Below, piece by piece: positions 49,973-58,679 of a stretch of 64,000 bases of DNA. The notes beneath the pieces were generated by a model. That model saw nothing but the letters and a program-made list of their open reading frames with translations, was not told the DNA's origin and did not search any database. The position numbers and the translations under genes are program-made. Position 1 is the stretch's first letter, and each line of letters starts with the position of its first letter. The stretch lies in assembly GCA_963559585.1 (NCBI GenBank), contig CAUWLJ010000007.1:1-64000 (forward strand), in the 5' to 3' direction. This DNA comes from Eisenbergiella sp963559585 (lineage in GTDB: Bacteria > Bacillota > Clostridia > Lachnospirales > Lachnospiraceae).

Positions 49973-50656
49973 ATGGCAGATAAGATAAAGATCAGAACGA
50001 TGGTTCTTGGCATGTGCCAGACCAACTGCTATTTTTTTTACAGAGAAAAGGAGGCTTCCGGGCAGGCTGAGGCTGCCGGTCAGGCGGGTGCTGCAGGCAG
50101 GACTCCGGTTATTGTGGTGGATCCTGCGGACCAGGGAGAGCAGATCTATGAGGCTCTGCGTCAGAAGGGCTTTGACGTGAAAGCCATCCTGCTCACCCAC
50201 GGCCACTTCGACCATATCTGGGGAGTGAACGCGCTCCGGCGTCTCTCCAATGCACCGGTCTACGCCTGGGAGGGAGAGCGGGCGCTTCTGGAGGATGCGC
50301 AGCTGAACGTGTCTGCCCAGGCCGGAAGGGCGGAGACGGTGCAGGCGGATCATTACGTGAAGGACGAAAGCACGCTCAGCCTGGAGGGCTTTCAGATTAA
50401 AGTGATCGCCACGCCGGGACATACCCAGGGAAGCTGCTGCTATTATCTGGAGGAGGAAGGCGTTCTTTTTTCCGGGGATACCCTGTTTGAGGGCTCCGTG
50501 GGAAGAACGGATCTGCCCACGGGAAGCATGAGCAGCCTGGTGCGCTCCATCAAGGAAAAGCTGCTCGTCCTGCCCGAGGCTGTACAGGTCTTTTCCGGAC
50601 ACGGCGGGCAGACCACCATTGGGGATGAGAAACGGTATAATCCTTATTGCAGATAA
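49973..50656 (+). CDS. MBL-fold hydrolase (glyoxalase II-like)
   Basis: 227-aa metallo-beta-lactamase-fold protein. Metal ligands are in LTHGHFDHIWG, the mid-domain TPGHTQGSCCYY, LFSGDTLFEGSVGRTDLP and the C-terminal FSGHGGQTTIG. This is the YcbL/GloB-like group that hydrolyses thioesters; substrate not proven. An Ala/Gly/Gln-rich insert of about 20 residues sits near position 25-45. GGAGGAGG precedes ATG 49973. hemZ follows 19 bp later. Confidence 0.9.
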   Translation: MADKIKIRTMVLGMCQTNCYFFYREKEASGQAEAAGQAGAAGRTPVIVVDPADQGEQIYEALRQKGFDVKAILLTHGHFDHIWGVNALRRLSNAPVYAWEGERALLEDAQLNVSAQAGRAETVQADHYVKDESTLSLEGFQIKVIATPGHTQGSCCYYLEEEGVLFSGDTLFEGSVGRTDLPTGSMSSLVRSIKEKLLVLPEAVQVFSGHGGQTTIGDEKRYNPYCR

Positions 50657-50675
50657 GAAGAAAGGTTGACAGAGC

Positions 50676-52121
50676 ATGCTTGCAGTCAGATTGAATCAGC
50701 CCTGTTTTGAATACGACATTCATTCCATTGTAAAAGCTTTTTACCCGGAACAGACGGTGAAGGTGTTTGAGGAGGGAACGAAGGACTATGTTTCTGACGG
50801 GGAAAACCCCTCGCTGGATATTTTTTTTGAGCCGGAAGGGATCTGTGTCCGTCTGAACGGAAGGGAGGAGAGTGTCTCTCTGGATGCGCCAAAGGACCGT
50901 CCGGCGGTGAAGAACGAGCTGAAACAGCTATTGTACCGAGTCCTGTCCGGTCATACCGGAAAGACCCTGCCCTGGGGAACGCTTACGGGGATCCGGCCCA
51001 CCAAGATCGCTATGCAGCTTCTGGAGGAGGGCTGGACGGCGGAACAGATCCGGGACCACATGCGCCGTGTTTACCTGTGCAGTGAGGAGAAGGCTCAGCT
51101 TTCGGTGGACATTGCGGAGTATGAGAAGGAGCTTCTGGCGGATATTCACTATAATGAGGGCTACAGCCTGTACATAGGGATTCCCTTCTGCCCCACCACC
51201 TGTCTGTACTGCTCCTTCACCTCTTTTCCCATTTTTTCCTGGAAGGAGCGGGTATCGGAATACCTGGACGCCCTGGAAAAGGAGATGGATTTTGTAAAGG
51301 AGGCCTGTGCCGGCCGGATCCTGGACAGCGTTTACATTGGGGGCGGTACGCCCACCACTCTGGAGGCTCCGGAATTGGAACGCCTGCTTTCCCGCATCCG
51401 GAGTACCTTTGATTTTTCACAGGTGAAGGAGTTCACCGTGGAAGCGGGAAGGGCGGACAGCATCACGGCGGACAAGCTTCGGGTGATGAAAAAATACGGC
51501 GTAACGCGCATTTCCGTGAATCCTCAGACCATGAATCAGAAAACGCTTGATTTCATCGGCCGCCGCCATACGGTGGAGCAGGTGAAGGAGGCGTTTGCCC
51601 TGGCAAGGCAGGAGGGCTTTACCAACATCAACATGGATCTGATCCTGGGCCTGCCCGGAGAGCTGGAGGAGGACGTGCGGCGCACCATGGAGCAGGTGAC
51701 AGCCCTTGCCCCTGACAGCCTTACCGTTCACTCCCTGGCGGTGAAGCGTGCTTCCAGAATGAGCCAGTGGATCGAGGAGAACGGCATGGATCTGCTGCAC
51801 AACACCGACGAGACTATGAAGATCGCCGCCGGAGCGGCAGAGGCGCTTGGCATGAAGCCTTACTACCTCTACCGGCAGAAAAACATGTCCGGCAATTTTG
51901 AAAATGTGGGCTATGCCACCCCGGGAAATGCAGGGATCTACAATATCCTCATCATGGAAGAGAAACAGACCATCATGGCCTGCGGAGCGGGAACCATCTC
52001 CAAGGCGGTTCACCCGGACGGGCGGATCGAGCGGTGCGACAATGTGAAGGATGTGGCGCTGTATCTGGAAAGAATCGACGAAATGATAGAGCGGAAAAGG
52101 AAGCTGTTTGAGGATTTGTAA
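50676..52121 (+). CDS. hemZ: Coproporphyrinogen dehydrogenase HemZ (radical SAM)
   Basis: 481-aa oxygen-independent coproporphyrinogen III oxidase-like protein. After an N-terminal domain of about 160 residues comes the radical-SAM motif IPFCPTTCLYCSF, then YIGGGTPTTLE, the SAM-binding TVEAGRAD and MNQKTLDFIGRRH, and the HemN-type C-terminus (YYLYRQKNMSGNFENVGYA). No other heme-synthesis genes are nearby, as is usual for HemZ in Clostridia. AAAGG precedes the ATG. Confidence 0.93.
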   Translation: MLAVRLNQPCFEYDIHSIVKAFYPEQTVKVFEEGTKDYVSDGENPSLDIFFEPEGICVRLNGREESVSLDAPKDRPAVKNELKQLLYRVLSGHTGKTLPWGTLTGIRPTKIAMQLLEEGWTAEQIRDHMRRVYLCSEEKAQLSVDIAEYEKELLADIHYNEGYSLYIGIPFCPTTCLYCSFTSFPIFSWKERVSEYLDALEKEMDFVKEACAGRILDSVYIGGGTPTTLEAPELERLLSRIRSTFDFSQVKEFTVEAGRADSITADKLRVMKKYGVTRISVNPQTMNQKTLDFIGRRHTVEQVKEAFALARQEGFTNINMDLILGLPGELEEDVRRTMEQVTALAPDSLTVHSLAVKRASRMSQWIEENGMDLLHNTDETMKIAAGAAEALGMKPYYLYRQKNMSGNFENVGYATPGNAGIYNILIMEEKQTIMACGAGTISKAVHPDGRIERCDNVKDVALYLERIDEMIERKRKLFEDL

Positions 52122-52270
52122 GAGTTTCTGTATTTTTTAAGGTACAAAAAATCCGGTGAGCGCAGCAGGCAGCAGACGCGCACTATGATGAAAGAAAAAC
52201 ACGGACAGCGGCGGCAGGACGGGGCAGTATGACAATGTGAAATAAGAGGGACATCTGAATAATAAGACCG

Positions 52271-52313
52271 AAAGGACATTCTCATTTAATATGAATGGGA
52301 TTGTCCTTTTTTT
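52271..52313 (+). terminator. Terminator between hemZ and the recombinase gene
   Basis: AAAGGACATTCTCATT (52271-52286) pairs with AATGGGATTGTCCTTT (52294-52309) with one mismatch and one wobble, and T7 follows. It insulates the recombinase region from upstream transcription. Confidence 0.85.
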
Positions 52314-52405
52314 GTGGTGGAATAATGATTGCAGGGAAGCCGGACGATTGACGGGTAATGCTTTTTTCCTGATTATAAGCGTTTGAACAAATGGAGGAAA
52401 TCGAT

Positions 52406-53044
52406 ATGAATATTTATGGCTATGTGCGGGTATCCAGCATCGATCAGAATGAGGAACGGCAGATGGCTGCGCTGCGTGATGTGGTCATGTCTGAGAAGAA
52501 TATCTTTATGGATAAGCAGTCAGGCAAAGATTTTGAACGCCTCAATTACAAAAGAATGGTGAAGAAGCTGAAAGAAGGAGATCTGCTGTATGTCCTGAGC
52601 ATTGACAGGCTGGGACGCAATTATGAGGAGATCCAGTCACAATGGCGTGTGCTGACGAAAGAAATCGGTATAGACATCTGCGTGCTGGACATGCCGCTGC
52701 TGGATACGCGGAACGGAAAAGACCTGATGGGAACCTTCATTGCCGACCTTGTGCTTCAGATCTTGTCCTTTGCAGCGCAGAGCGAGCGTGAAAATATCCG
52801 AAAACGCCAGGCGGAAGGGATTGCCGCTGCAAAAGCAAGGGGAGTCAGATTCGGGCGGCCTGGAAGGGAGGTGCCTGACGACTTTGAGAAAATAGTGAAG
52901 GCGTGGGAGCAGAAAAGAATTCTTTTTCCGGAGGTTCTGGAAAGATGCGGTATGAGCGAAGCGACCTTTTACCGCAGGCTTCGGGAATACAGGCGGCTGC
53001 ACGGCGGTAAAAAAGCCGACTGCGGTGCGGGAACTATCAGATAG
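52406..53044 (+). CDS. Serine recombinase (resolvase/invertase family), candidate DNA invertase
   Basis: 212-aa small serine recombinase. The N-terminal catalytic domain has YGYVRVSS (nucleophile Ser9), the YVLSIDRLGRNYEEI active-site arginine region, and a dimer helix (SERENIRKRQAEGIAAAKARG); a C-terminal HTH follows (VLERCGMSEATFYRRLREYR). Length and layout fit Hin-like invertases and resolvases. ATG 52406 follows GGAGG by eight bases. Its stop codon lies inside the left inverted repeat of a 191-bp region that ends just before a glycan operon. That makes it the probable enzyme of the inversion switch described below. Confidence 0.88.
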   Translation: MNIYGYVRVSSIDQNEERQMAALRDVVMSEKNIFMDKQSGKDFERLNYKRMVKKLKEGDLLYVLSIDRLGRNYEEIQSQWRVLTKEIGIDICVLDMPLLDTRNGKDLMGTFIADLVLQILSFAAQSERENIRKRQAEGIAAAKARGVRFGRPGREVPDDFEKIVKAWEQKRILFPEVLERCGMSEATFYRRLREYRRLHGGKKADCGAGTIR

Positions 53045-53225
53045 TGTACTTTTTGACAGTTCATCTGCTGTAGCCAGTATACTATTTCGTTTACATATTT
53101 TCAAGGCTTTTGCATCAAAAACAGACCTTTTCCACTCAAAAAAACAATTCTGGCAGACAAGGCTTTTCCTTCGGACGGGGAGGCGGATTGGGAAAAACGA
53201 TTATCAAAAGGTACACTTTTTGAAA
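53035..53225. promoter_or_regulatory. Candidate invertible promoter segment
   Basis: The left repeat (53035-53058) and right repeat (53202-53225) are inverted copies matching at 19 of 24 positions, with the core GTACACT. Each is itself roughly palindromic, and the right one starts TTATCAAAA, like Hin-type sites. The 143 bp between them hold no gene but one strong promoter, now on the minus strand. Inversion would turn that promoter toward the glycosyltransferase operon starting at 53290. In the orientation read here the operon would be OFF. Confidence 0.7.
53076..53104 (-). promoter_or_regulatory. Promoter inside the invertible segment, pointing away from the glycan genes
   Basis: On the minus strand TTGAAA (53104-53099), a 17-bp spacer and TATACT (53081-53076): ten of twelve consensus bases. 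Transcription would start near 53069 and run toward the recombinase 3' end. I see no comparable forward promoter between 53045 and 53289. Confidence 0.65.
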
Positions 53226-53236
53226 AAGCCAGATCT

Positions 53237-53264
53237 CCATCCCTCCGGCCCGTCCGGAGGATGG
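53237..53264 (+). other. Leader hairpin before the first glycosyltransferase
   Basis: CCATCCCTCCGG (53237-53248) pairs with CCGGAGGATGG (53254-53264), one bulged C. It lies between the right inverted repeat and the start codon. There is no T-tract, so more likely an mRNA leader structure than a terminator. Confidence 0.5.
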
Positions 53265-53289
53265 GGACTGAGAAAAGCGGGGTGGTAAA

Positions 53290-54732
53290 GTGATTCTTCA
53301 AAGCTGTATTGTGCCGGATGAGGTTTGCGGCGCGGCGGAACTATATTACAGATGCTCCGGGCGGCTGCAGACAGACCACGGCTGTGTGCTCCTGCGGGCA
53401 GGAGAGGAGTTAAGCTCCTGTACATACATGAATCTGTTCGATGCAGGGGCATGGAGAAAATATACAACGGTTGAAACGCTCCGTTTCCGCTGCCGGACAG
53501 AGGGAAGAGGGACGATAGCCCTGATTCACCGGGAAAAAGCTGTGGAAAAGAAAATAAAGGAGGTCAGCTTCGATTCGGATGAGGAGCAGAACGGGCTGGC
53601 CGTGGAGATAGAGCTGCCGCCGGAAATCAGGAGCGGGGCAGTGTATTTTACGCTGAAGGCGGACGAAGAAACACGCCTCTGCGAAGCCGGTTTTTGGACC
53701 GATGCGTCCCCAGATAATGAGATAAGCCTTTCCCTTGTGATCTGCACCTATAAAAGGAAGTCCTGCCTGGAAAGGAATCTTGCCAAATTACAAAGCAGCC
53801 CTGCGCTGAAAAGGCTGGAAGAAGAGAAACGCTTTATCGTCAGGGTCGTTGATAACGCCAGGGAGCTTTCCGATTCCTACGGGAAAGGAATACGGGTTTA
53901 TCCCAATGAAAACACCGGCGGCTCCGGCGGCTTTTCCAGAGGCATGGACGAATCGGTCAGGGAAAAGGAAACGTACAGAACTACCCATGTGGTTTTAATG
54001 GATGATGACGTGGAACTGCAGACGGAGAGCCTGAGCCGCCTGTATGCGCTGTTATCCCACATGCGGCCGGAATATGCACGGGATTCCGTGGCAGGACGCA
54101 TGTTCCGGCTGGACAGACGGGAGGTTCAGTATACCGCTGCCGAGATCTGGAACGGCGGGGATCTGCGCCACATCGGATGGAATCAGGAGATGACGCGGGA
54201 GGAAAACCTGGCCGGCATGAACGATAATACGGGAGCGGAATATGGCGGATGGTGGTTCGCCTGTTACCCGATGGAATTTGTGGAGCAGAACAGACCGCTT
54301 CCTTTTTTTCTCCATTGCGACGATGTGGAGTATGGGCTGAGGCATGGAGGAACGCCGATTATCCTGAATGGGATACAGGTGTGGCATGAGACGTATGAAT
54401 ACCGGCAGACACCGGTGATTGCCTATTATGATACCAGAAATCCGCTGATTGTGAATGCGTTGTATCATTGGAATCAGAGTAAAGAAGAAGTAGTAGAAAA
54501 CTGGAAGAAAAAAATTTCTTTCTACCATGCTGAAGGAGATTTCCTGTCGGAGAGAATGGCAATAGAAGGAATGCTTGATTATATCAGAGACGGCACGGAA
54601 ATTGAAGGGAGGGATCCGGCAGAGAATCATCTCAGAATAGCAAGAAAAAAGCATTTTGTAAGACTTACTAATATGTTCTTGTGGAGAATGACCAAAACTT
54701 TATATGAGCTTACATACAAGAGAGGGAGATAA
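53290..54732 (+). CDS. GlfT2-like glycosyltransferase (galactofuranosyl type), copy 1
   Basis: 480-aa cytoplasmic GT2-family enzyme. An N-terminal beta-sandwich (about 1-140) precedes the GT-A domain: SLVICTYKRKSCLERNL, the DDD metal site in VVLMDDDVEL (about 238-240), GGWWFACYP, and CDDVEYGLRHG with WHE, the same order as in mycobacterial GlfT2, which polymerises galactofuranose. A helical C-terminal domain follows. The start is GTG at 53290 after GGGGTGG. The next gene is a paralogue. The donor would be UDP-Galf, but the mutase gene in this locus is only a remnant, so donor identity is open. Expression probably depends on the inversion switch upstream. Confidence 0.85.
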   Translation: MILQSCIVPDEVCGAAELYYRCSGRLQTDHGCVLLRAGEELSSCTYMNLFDAGAWRKYTTVETLRFRCRTEGRGTIALIHREKAVEKKIKEVSFDSDEEQNGLAVEIELPPEIRSGAVYFTLKADEETRLCEAGFWTDASPDNEISLSLVICTYKRKSCLERNLAKLQSSPALKRLEEEKRFIVRVVDNARELSDSYGKGIRVYPNENTGGSGGFSRGMDESVREKETYRTTHVVLMDDDVELQTESLSRLYALLSHMRPEYARDSVAGRMFRLDRREVQYTAAEIWNGGDLRHIGWNQEMTREENLAGMNDNTGAEYGGWWFACYPMEFVEQNRPLPFFLHCDDVEYGLRHGGTPIILNGIQVWHETYEYRQTPVIAYYDTRNPLIVNALYHWNQSKEEVVENWKKKISFYHAEGDFLSERMAIEGMLDYIRDGTEIEGRDPAENHLRIARKKHFVRLTNMFLWRMTKTLYELTYKRGR

Positions 54733-54751
54733 CATACAAGAGAGGGAGATA
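54712..54751 (+). repeat. 20-bp tandem duplication at the junction of the two glycosyltransferase genes
   Basis: ACATACAAGAGAGGGAGATA occurs twice without a gap (54712-54731, 54732-54751). The first copy encodes the last residues and stop of gene 1; the second supplies the SD (GAGGGAG) of gene 2. Confidence 0.97.
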
Positions 54752-54754
54752 AAA

Positions 54755-56548
54755 ATGGTTTTACAGAATTTGATATTTCCATCACCGGATACATGCACGG
54801 AAGAAGAAATGTATTTCAGAAGAAATGGAGAAGTTGATTATACCTGGGCAGAAAAGAGAATACGTGTCCGCCCGGATGGAGCGATATATTTTGATACCTA
54901 TTTCAACAGTTTTTCAATTGGCAAATGGGGCAAGTATACAAAATTGAATCATGTGTATCTTACTCTGAAATTTAAAGGTAAGATCAGAATAACGCTAGTA
55001 CGAAAAGAAAGAAACGGAAACGAAATAATCAATCATTATATCAACGAAGCTGTCGTTTCGTCTTCAGGAGAGGGGATTTCTTTAAAATTTTCCGATGCAG
55101 ACCTGGCCGGGATATACTCTTTTGACATTTTGGCGATAAGGGAGAGCGTTATCCTGGGGGGATATTACTGGACGGATATAGAGGATGAAGAAATCGATGA
55201 TGTAAAGCTGGCATTGGATATTTGCACCTTCAAAAGAGAACGCTTTGTGAAGAAAAATATGGAACTGATTCAAAGCAGATTGTTTGAACAGGAAGAATAT
55301 CGGGAATTCAGGGAGAAGATAGAAGTATATCTGATTGACAATGCCGGAACATTAAAAGGCCGGGAAGTGGAAAAAAAGTATATCCATCTTATAAAAAACA
55401 AAAATGTGGGAGGAGCCGGAGGATTTACACGCGGCCTGATGGAAATAAAAAGGAGACAGGCAGAGAACGGATACTCGCATGCGCTGCTGATGGATGATGA
55501 TGTGGTTCTGGAGCCTGAATCATTATTCCGGACATGGTCTCTTTTGCGGATCATAAAGGAGGAATTTAAGGGAGCCTTTATAGGGGGAGCCATGCTGCGG
55601 CTGGATCGTCCATATATACAGGTGGAATCAGGGGCTTATTGGAACCAGGGAAGCCTGATCAGCAGAAAAGGAGGACTCGATTTCAGAGGAGTAGAGCCAT
55701 GCCTGTATAACGAGATAGAAGAAAAGGTTGATTACTGTGCATGGTGGTACTGCACCATTCCCCTGGAGGTAGTGAAAGAGGACAATCTGCCGCTTCCCAT
55801 TTTCATTCGGGGAGATGATGTGGAATATGGACTGAGAAATGCAGAAAAAGTAATTTTGATGAATGGAATCTGCGTATGGCATGAAGCGTTTGAAAATAAG
55901 TATTCTTCAACCATGTTTTATTATATTCTCAGGAATCGTCTGATTGACAATGCAATTCATAATTGCCCGCTGGGCAAGAAAGAGTTTGTGAGGATTATGA
56001 AAAAGCAGGCCATTGAAGAACTTTATCTGTACCGCTATAAAAACGTGCGTTTGCTGCTGCAGGGTGTGAAAGACTTTTATAAGGGAATTGACTGGTTTAA
56101 AGAGCAGGACGGACAGGCACTCCATAAAAAGGTGATGGACGGCGGCTACAAAATGCAGTTTGTGGAGGATGTGGATGCAGTATTTGATTATGGGGCTTAT
56201 GAGCAGTCCTTTTCACAGCCCGAAGATTTTTCTTTCACTCATAGATTGATAAGAAAAATCACAATGAATGGGACGCTTTTGAAACCGAAAAAGGAGAATG
56301 CGGTGATTCCGGTTCTTGGCGGAAGGCAGATCTGCGTTTTCAGAGTGAACAGGATCATGAACTATGATAAGGCAAATCAAAAAGGGTTTGCGACCATGAG
56401 AGATGCGAAGGAAGCGATAGAATGTATGAGGCTGTTAAAGGAAACCATCAGGGAAACGGATAAACGGTATGATGAAATAAACAGGGAATATTATGTGCGT
56501 GGGAAAGAGCTGATGAGCTGGGAATTTTGGGAGAACTATCTGAGGTAA
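54755..56548 (+). CDS. GlfT2-like glycosyltransferase, copy 2
   Basis: 597-aa paralogue of the preceding enzyme with a longer C-terminal domain. Corresponding blocks are KWGKYTKLNHVYLTLKF (beta-sandwich), LALDICTFKRERFVKKNM, ALLMDDDVVLEP (Asp about 247-249), CAWWYCTIP, and GDDVEYGLRNAEK with VWHEAF. Its DNA is AT-richer than copy 1, so the two were probably acquired separately rather than duplicated in place. ATG 54755 uses the SD in the second 20-bp repeat; the frame from 54704 overlaps gene 1. A bifunctional pair (for example initiating and polymerising Galf transferases) is possible. Confidence 0.85.
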   Translation: MVLQNLIFPSPDTCTEEEMYFRRNGEVDYTWAEKRIRVRPDGAIYFDTYFNSFSIGKWGKYTKLNHVYLTLKFKGKIRITLVRKERNGNEIINHYINEAVVSSSGEGISLKFSDADLAGIYSFDILAIRESVILGGYYWTDIEDEEIDDVKLALDICTFKRERFVKKNMELIQSRLFEQEEYREFREKIEVYLIDNAGTLKGREVEKKYIHLIKNKNVGGAGGFTRGLMEIKRRQAENGYSHALLMDDDVVLEPESLFRTWSLLRIIKEEFKGAFIGGAMLRLDRPYIQVESGAYWNQGSLISRKGGLDFRGVEPCLYNEIEEKVDYCAWWYCTIPLEVVKEDNLPLPIFIRGDDVEYGLRNAEKVILMNGICVWHEAFENKYSSTMFYYILRNRLIDNAIHNCPLGKKEFVRIMKKQAIEELYLYRYKNVRLLLQGVKDFYKGIDWFKEQDGQALHKKVMDGGYKMQFVEDVDAVFDYGAYEQSFSQPEDFSFTHRLIRKITMNGTLLKPKKENAVIPVLGGRQICVFRVNRIMNYDKANQKGFATMRDAKEAIECMRLLKETIRETDKRYDEINREYYVRGKELMSWEFWENYLR

Positions 56549-56683
56549 AAGAAACGGAGATAGAGGATTCAATATTTTATTGTATGATACACGCAGATTG
56601 CTGATTTGAATTGTTTGGATACACATTCCAAGGAACTGATATGCAGATGCAAAATTTTAACATACAAAGTTTAGGAGAAAAAT

Positions 56684-57742
56684 ATGTTGAGTGAGGTTGA
56701 TTTAAAAATAAAAGAGCTAGAAAATAAAATGGATATACTTATAAAATACTGTAAGGATATATCTGAAAAAAGTAATGATATACAAATTAGAAATCATGAT
56801 GTACAAGACCAAATTTATAATTTAATCCATCAGGAAAAAACGCATGATGTTCAAAACAAAATGATGATGTGGCAAATAATGAAAAAAGTTAAAGAGGACA
56901 CGATAGAATCTGCTAAAAGACAATTTTTCATGGATATGCCAAAGGCAACGGGAAATTTGAGAAAGATGCAATTGGCGGGCAGTATTCTTCTGTCTAAATT
57001 AGATGAGGTGTGCAGGAAAAATGGATTGAATTACTGGCTTAATTTTGGAACGTTAATAGGGGCAATTCGACATGAGGGTTTTATACCCTGGGATGATGAT
57101 ACTGATGTAGGAATGATGAGGAAGGATGTTGAAAAATTAACGGAATTATTGGAGGAGGATGCAGATTTTTTTGTTTCTCACATATACGCAATGGACAAAA
57201 ATAATATGAACCATTGCGTACAATTAAAATTTCGGGAGAGAAATACACCGTACTGCCTGGATATTTTTGTATATGATTATTGTGATGATATATCAGAAAA
57301 CAATGTTAAAAAACAGATGCAGTTAAATAAGGACATGGCGATGAGTGCACAGTCAATTAGAGAACTGCCAGTAGATGACAAAGAAAAAGAGAGACGATGT
57401 AGAGAACTGCATGAAAAATATTTGCAGAAATCAAAGGAAGAAGTAGGAGTTTCAAAAAGTCCGAAATCGTGTATGATATGGGCAATAGATAATTTGAGAT
57501 GCAGGCCATTTTTTCAAGGGAATTATAGAATGGAAGATGTTTTTCCGTTAGAGGAGCTGCAGTTTGAGGGAAGGAGGTATTTTGTCCCCAAAAATCCTTT
57601 GCAGTATGCAAATGCAAAGTATAGAGACATTTATTCATTACCCAGCGATATGTTGTCACATACACATTTTGATATAGATAGCAATCGTGAGAAAATATTG
57701 AATGAAATAGTGGAGAAGCATAAAAGCAGACTATTCCAATAA
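56684..57742 (+). CDS. licD: LicD-family phosphotransferase
   Basis: 352-aa protein. Residues 1-100 form a charged coiled-coil-like region (LKIKELENKMDILIKYCKDI). The LicD nucleotidyltransferase domain follows, with the diagnostic YWLNFGTLIGAIRHEGFIPW and DDDTDVGM. LicD enzymes transfer phosphocholine (or in relatives other alditol-phosphates) from CDP-activated donors to surface glycans. AGGAGA precedes the ATG. The neighbouring licA and licC genes favour phosphocholine. AT-rich, like the genes that follow. Confidence 0.9.
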   Translation: MLSEVDLKIKELENKMDILIKYCKDISEKSNDIQIRNHDVQDQIYNLIHQEKTHDVQNKMMMWQIMKKVKEDTIESAKRQFFMDMPKATGNLRKMQLAGSILLSKLDEVCRKNGLNYWLNFGTLIGAIRHEGFIPWDDDTDVGMMRKDVEKLTELLEEDADFFVSHIYAMDKNNMNHCVQLKFRERNTPYCLDIFVYDYCDDISENNVKKQMQLNKDMAMSAQSIRELPVDDKEKERRCRELHEKYLQKSKEEVGVSKSPKSCMIWAIDNLRCRPFFQGNYRMEDVFPLEELQFEGRRYFVPKNPLQYANAKYRDIYSLPSDMLSHTHFDIDSNREKILNEIVEKHKSRLFQ

Positions 57743-57757
57743 ATGGGGGGAATATGG

Positions 57758-58678
57758 ATGGAATCTATTATAACTACTGGCGGAATATATACAGAGAAAA
57801 TTAAACAATCTATACTTGATACCATATGTAAAGTTTTTCAATGCAGTCAAGAGGATGTTGAAAATATAGAACCGATTCAGGAGGGAATGACCAATATTGT
57901 CCTTTCATTTGAATTTAATGGAGGTAAATACATATATCGCTATCCGGGATTGGGAGCAGAAAATCTAGTTGATCGTGGCAGGGAATCCATGATGCAAAAG
58001 GTTGTGGAAGATGCCGGGATTGATAAAACGCTAATTGCAATGAGCGTAGATGAAGGATGGCGTATATCAAAATTCATTGAAAGCAGAAAATTTGATTATC
58101 ATAATCTGAACGATATGGTAAGAGCGGTAATGCTGTTAAAAAAATTACATCAATTTCCGGCAAAGGTCAGATGGGCATTTGATGTGATTCAGATGGCTGA
58201 AGCGATCAAAGATAAAATTGCAGATGAGTACTATGGGAATTTTGAAGATTTTTCAGAAATACGCGATAGGGTATATAAACTAAATCAGATGACAAAAAAT
58301 GACCATATACCATGGTGTAATATACATGGAGATGCAAGAGATGTAAATTTCCTTATAAATAGTGAAGAAATATATCTTATAGATTGGGAGTATTCAGGTT
58401 ATGGAGATCCTGGATTCGATATTGGGTCATATATTTGTGGAGGAGATCATTCAGAAGAAGAAATAGAACAGATCTTATTTATCTATTTTGGAAGAGAACC
58501 TAAACTAGATGAAAAGCGGCACTTTTATGCGTACATTGGACTGACAGGATGGTTCTACATGCATTGGACTATGTATAAGGAGTCCTGTGGTCAGAAAGTA
58601 GGAGTGAATAAAGAATTATGGTATTTTTTTGCAAAACAATATACTGAGAAAGCATTGGAGCTGTATGGGGGAAAATAG
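57758..58678 (+). CDS. licA: Choline kinase LicA-like
   Basis: 306-aa kinase of the APH/choline-kinase fold, making phosphocholine. Blocks include IQEGMTNIVLSFEFNGGKYIYRYPG (nucleotide loop), the catalytic WCNIHGDARDVNFLIN (Brenner-type HGD-x4-N) and LIDWEYSGYGDPGFDIGSYI (metal-binding DWE). GGGGGG lies seven bases before ATG 57758; the ATG at 57743, directly at the licD stop, has no SD. It sits between licD and licC in one operon. A choline transporter (LicB) is absent. Confidence 0.9.
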   Translation: MESIITTGGIYTEKIKQSILDTICKVFQCSQEDVENIEPIQEGMTNIVLSFEFNGGKYIYRYPGLGAENLVDRGRESMMQKVVEDAGIDKTLIAMSVDEGWRISKFIESRKFDYHNLNDMVRAVMLLKKLHQFPAKVRWAFDVIQMAEAIKDKIADEYYGNFEDFSEIRDRVYKLNQMTKNDHIPWCNIHGDARDVNFLINSEEIYLIDWEYSGYGDPGFDIGSYICGGDHSEEEIEQILFIYFGREPKLDEKRHFYAYIGLTGWFYMHWTMYKESCGQKVGVNKELWYFFAKQYTEKALELYGGK

Positions 58679-58679
58679 G

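Noticed and set aside
53041..53085. ATAGTGTAC / GTATACTAT as the recombination site itself
   Set aside because: The right arm is the -10 region of the minus-strand promoter; the longer 24-bp repeat pair 53035-53058 / 53202-53225 explains the recombination geometry better.
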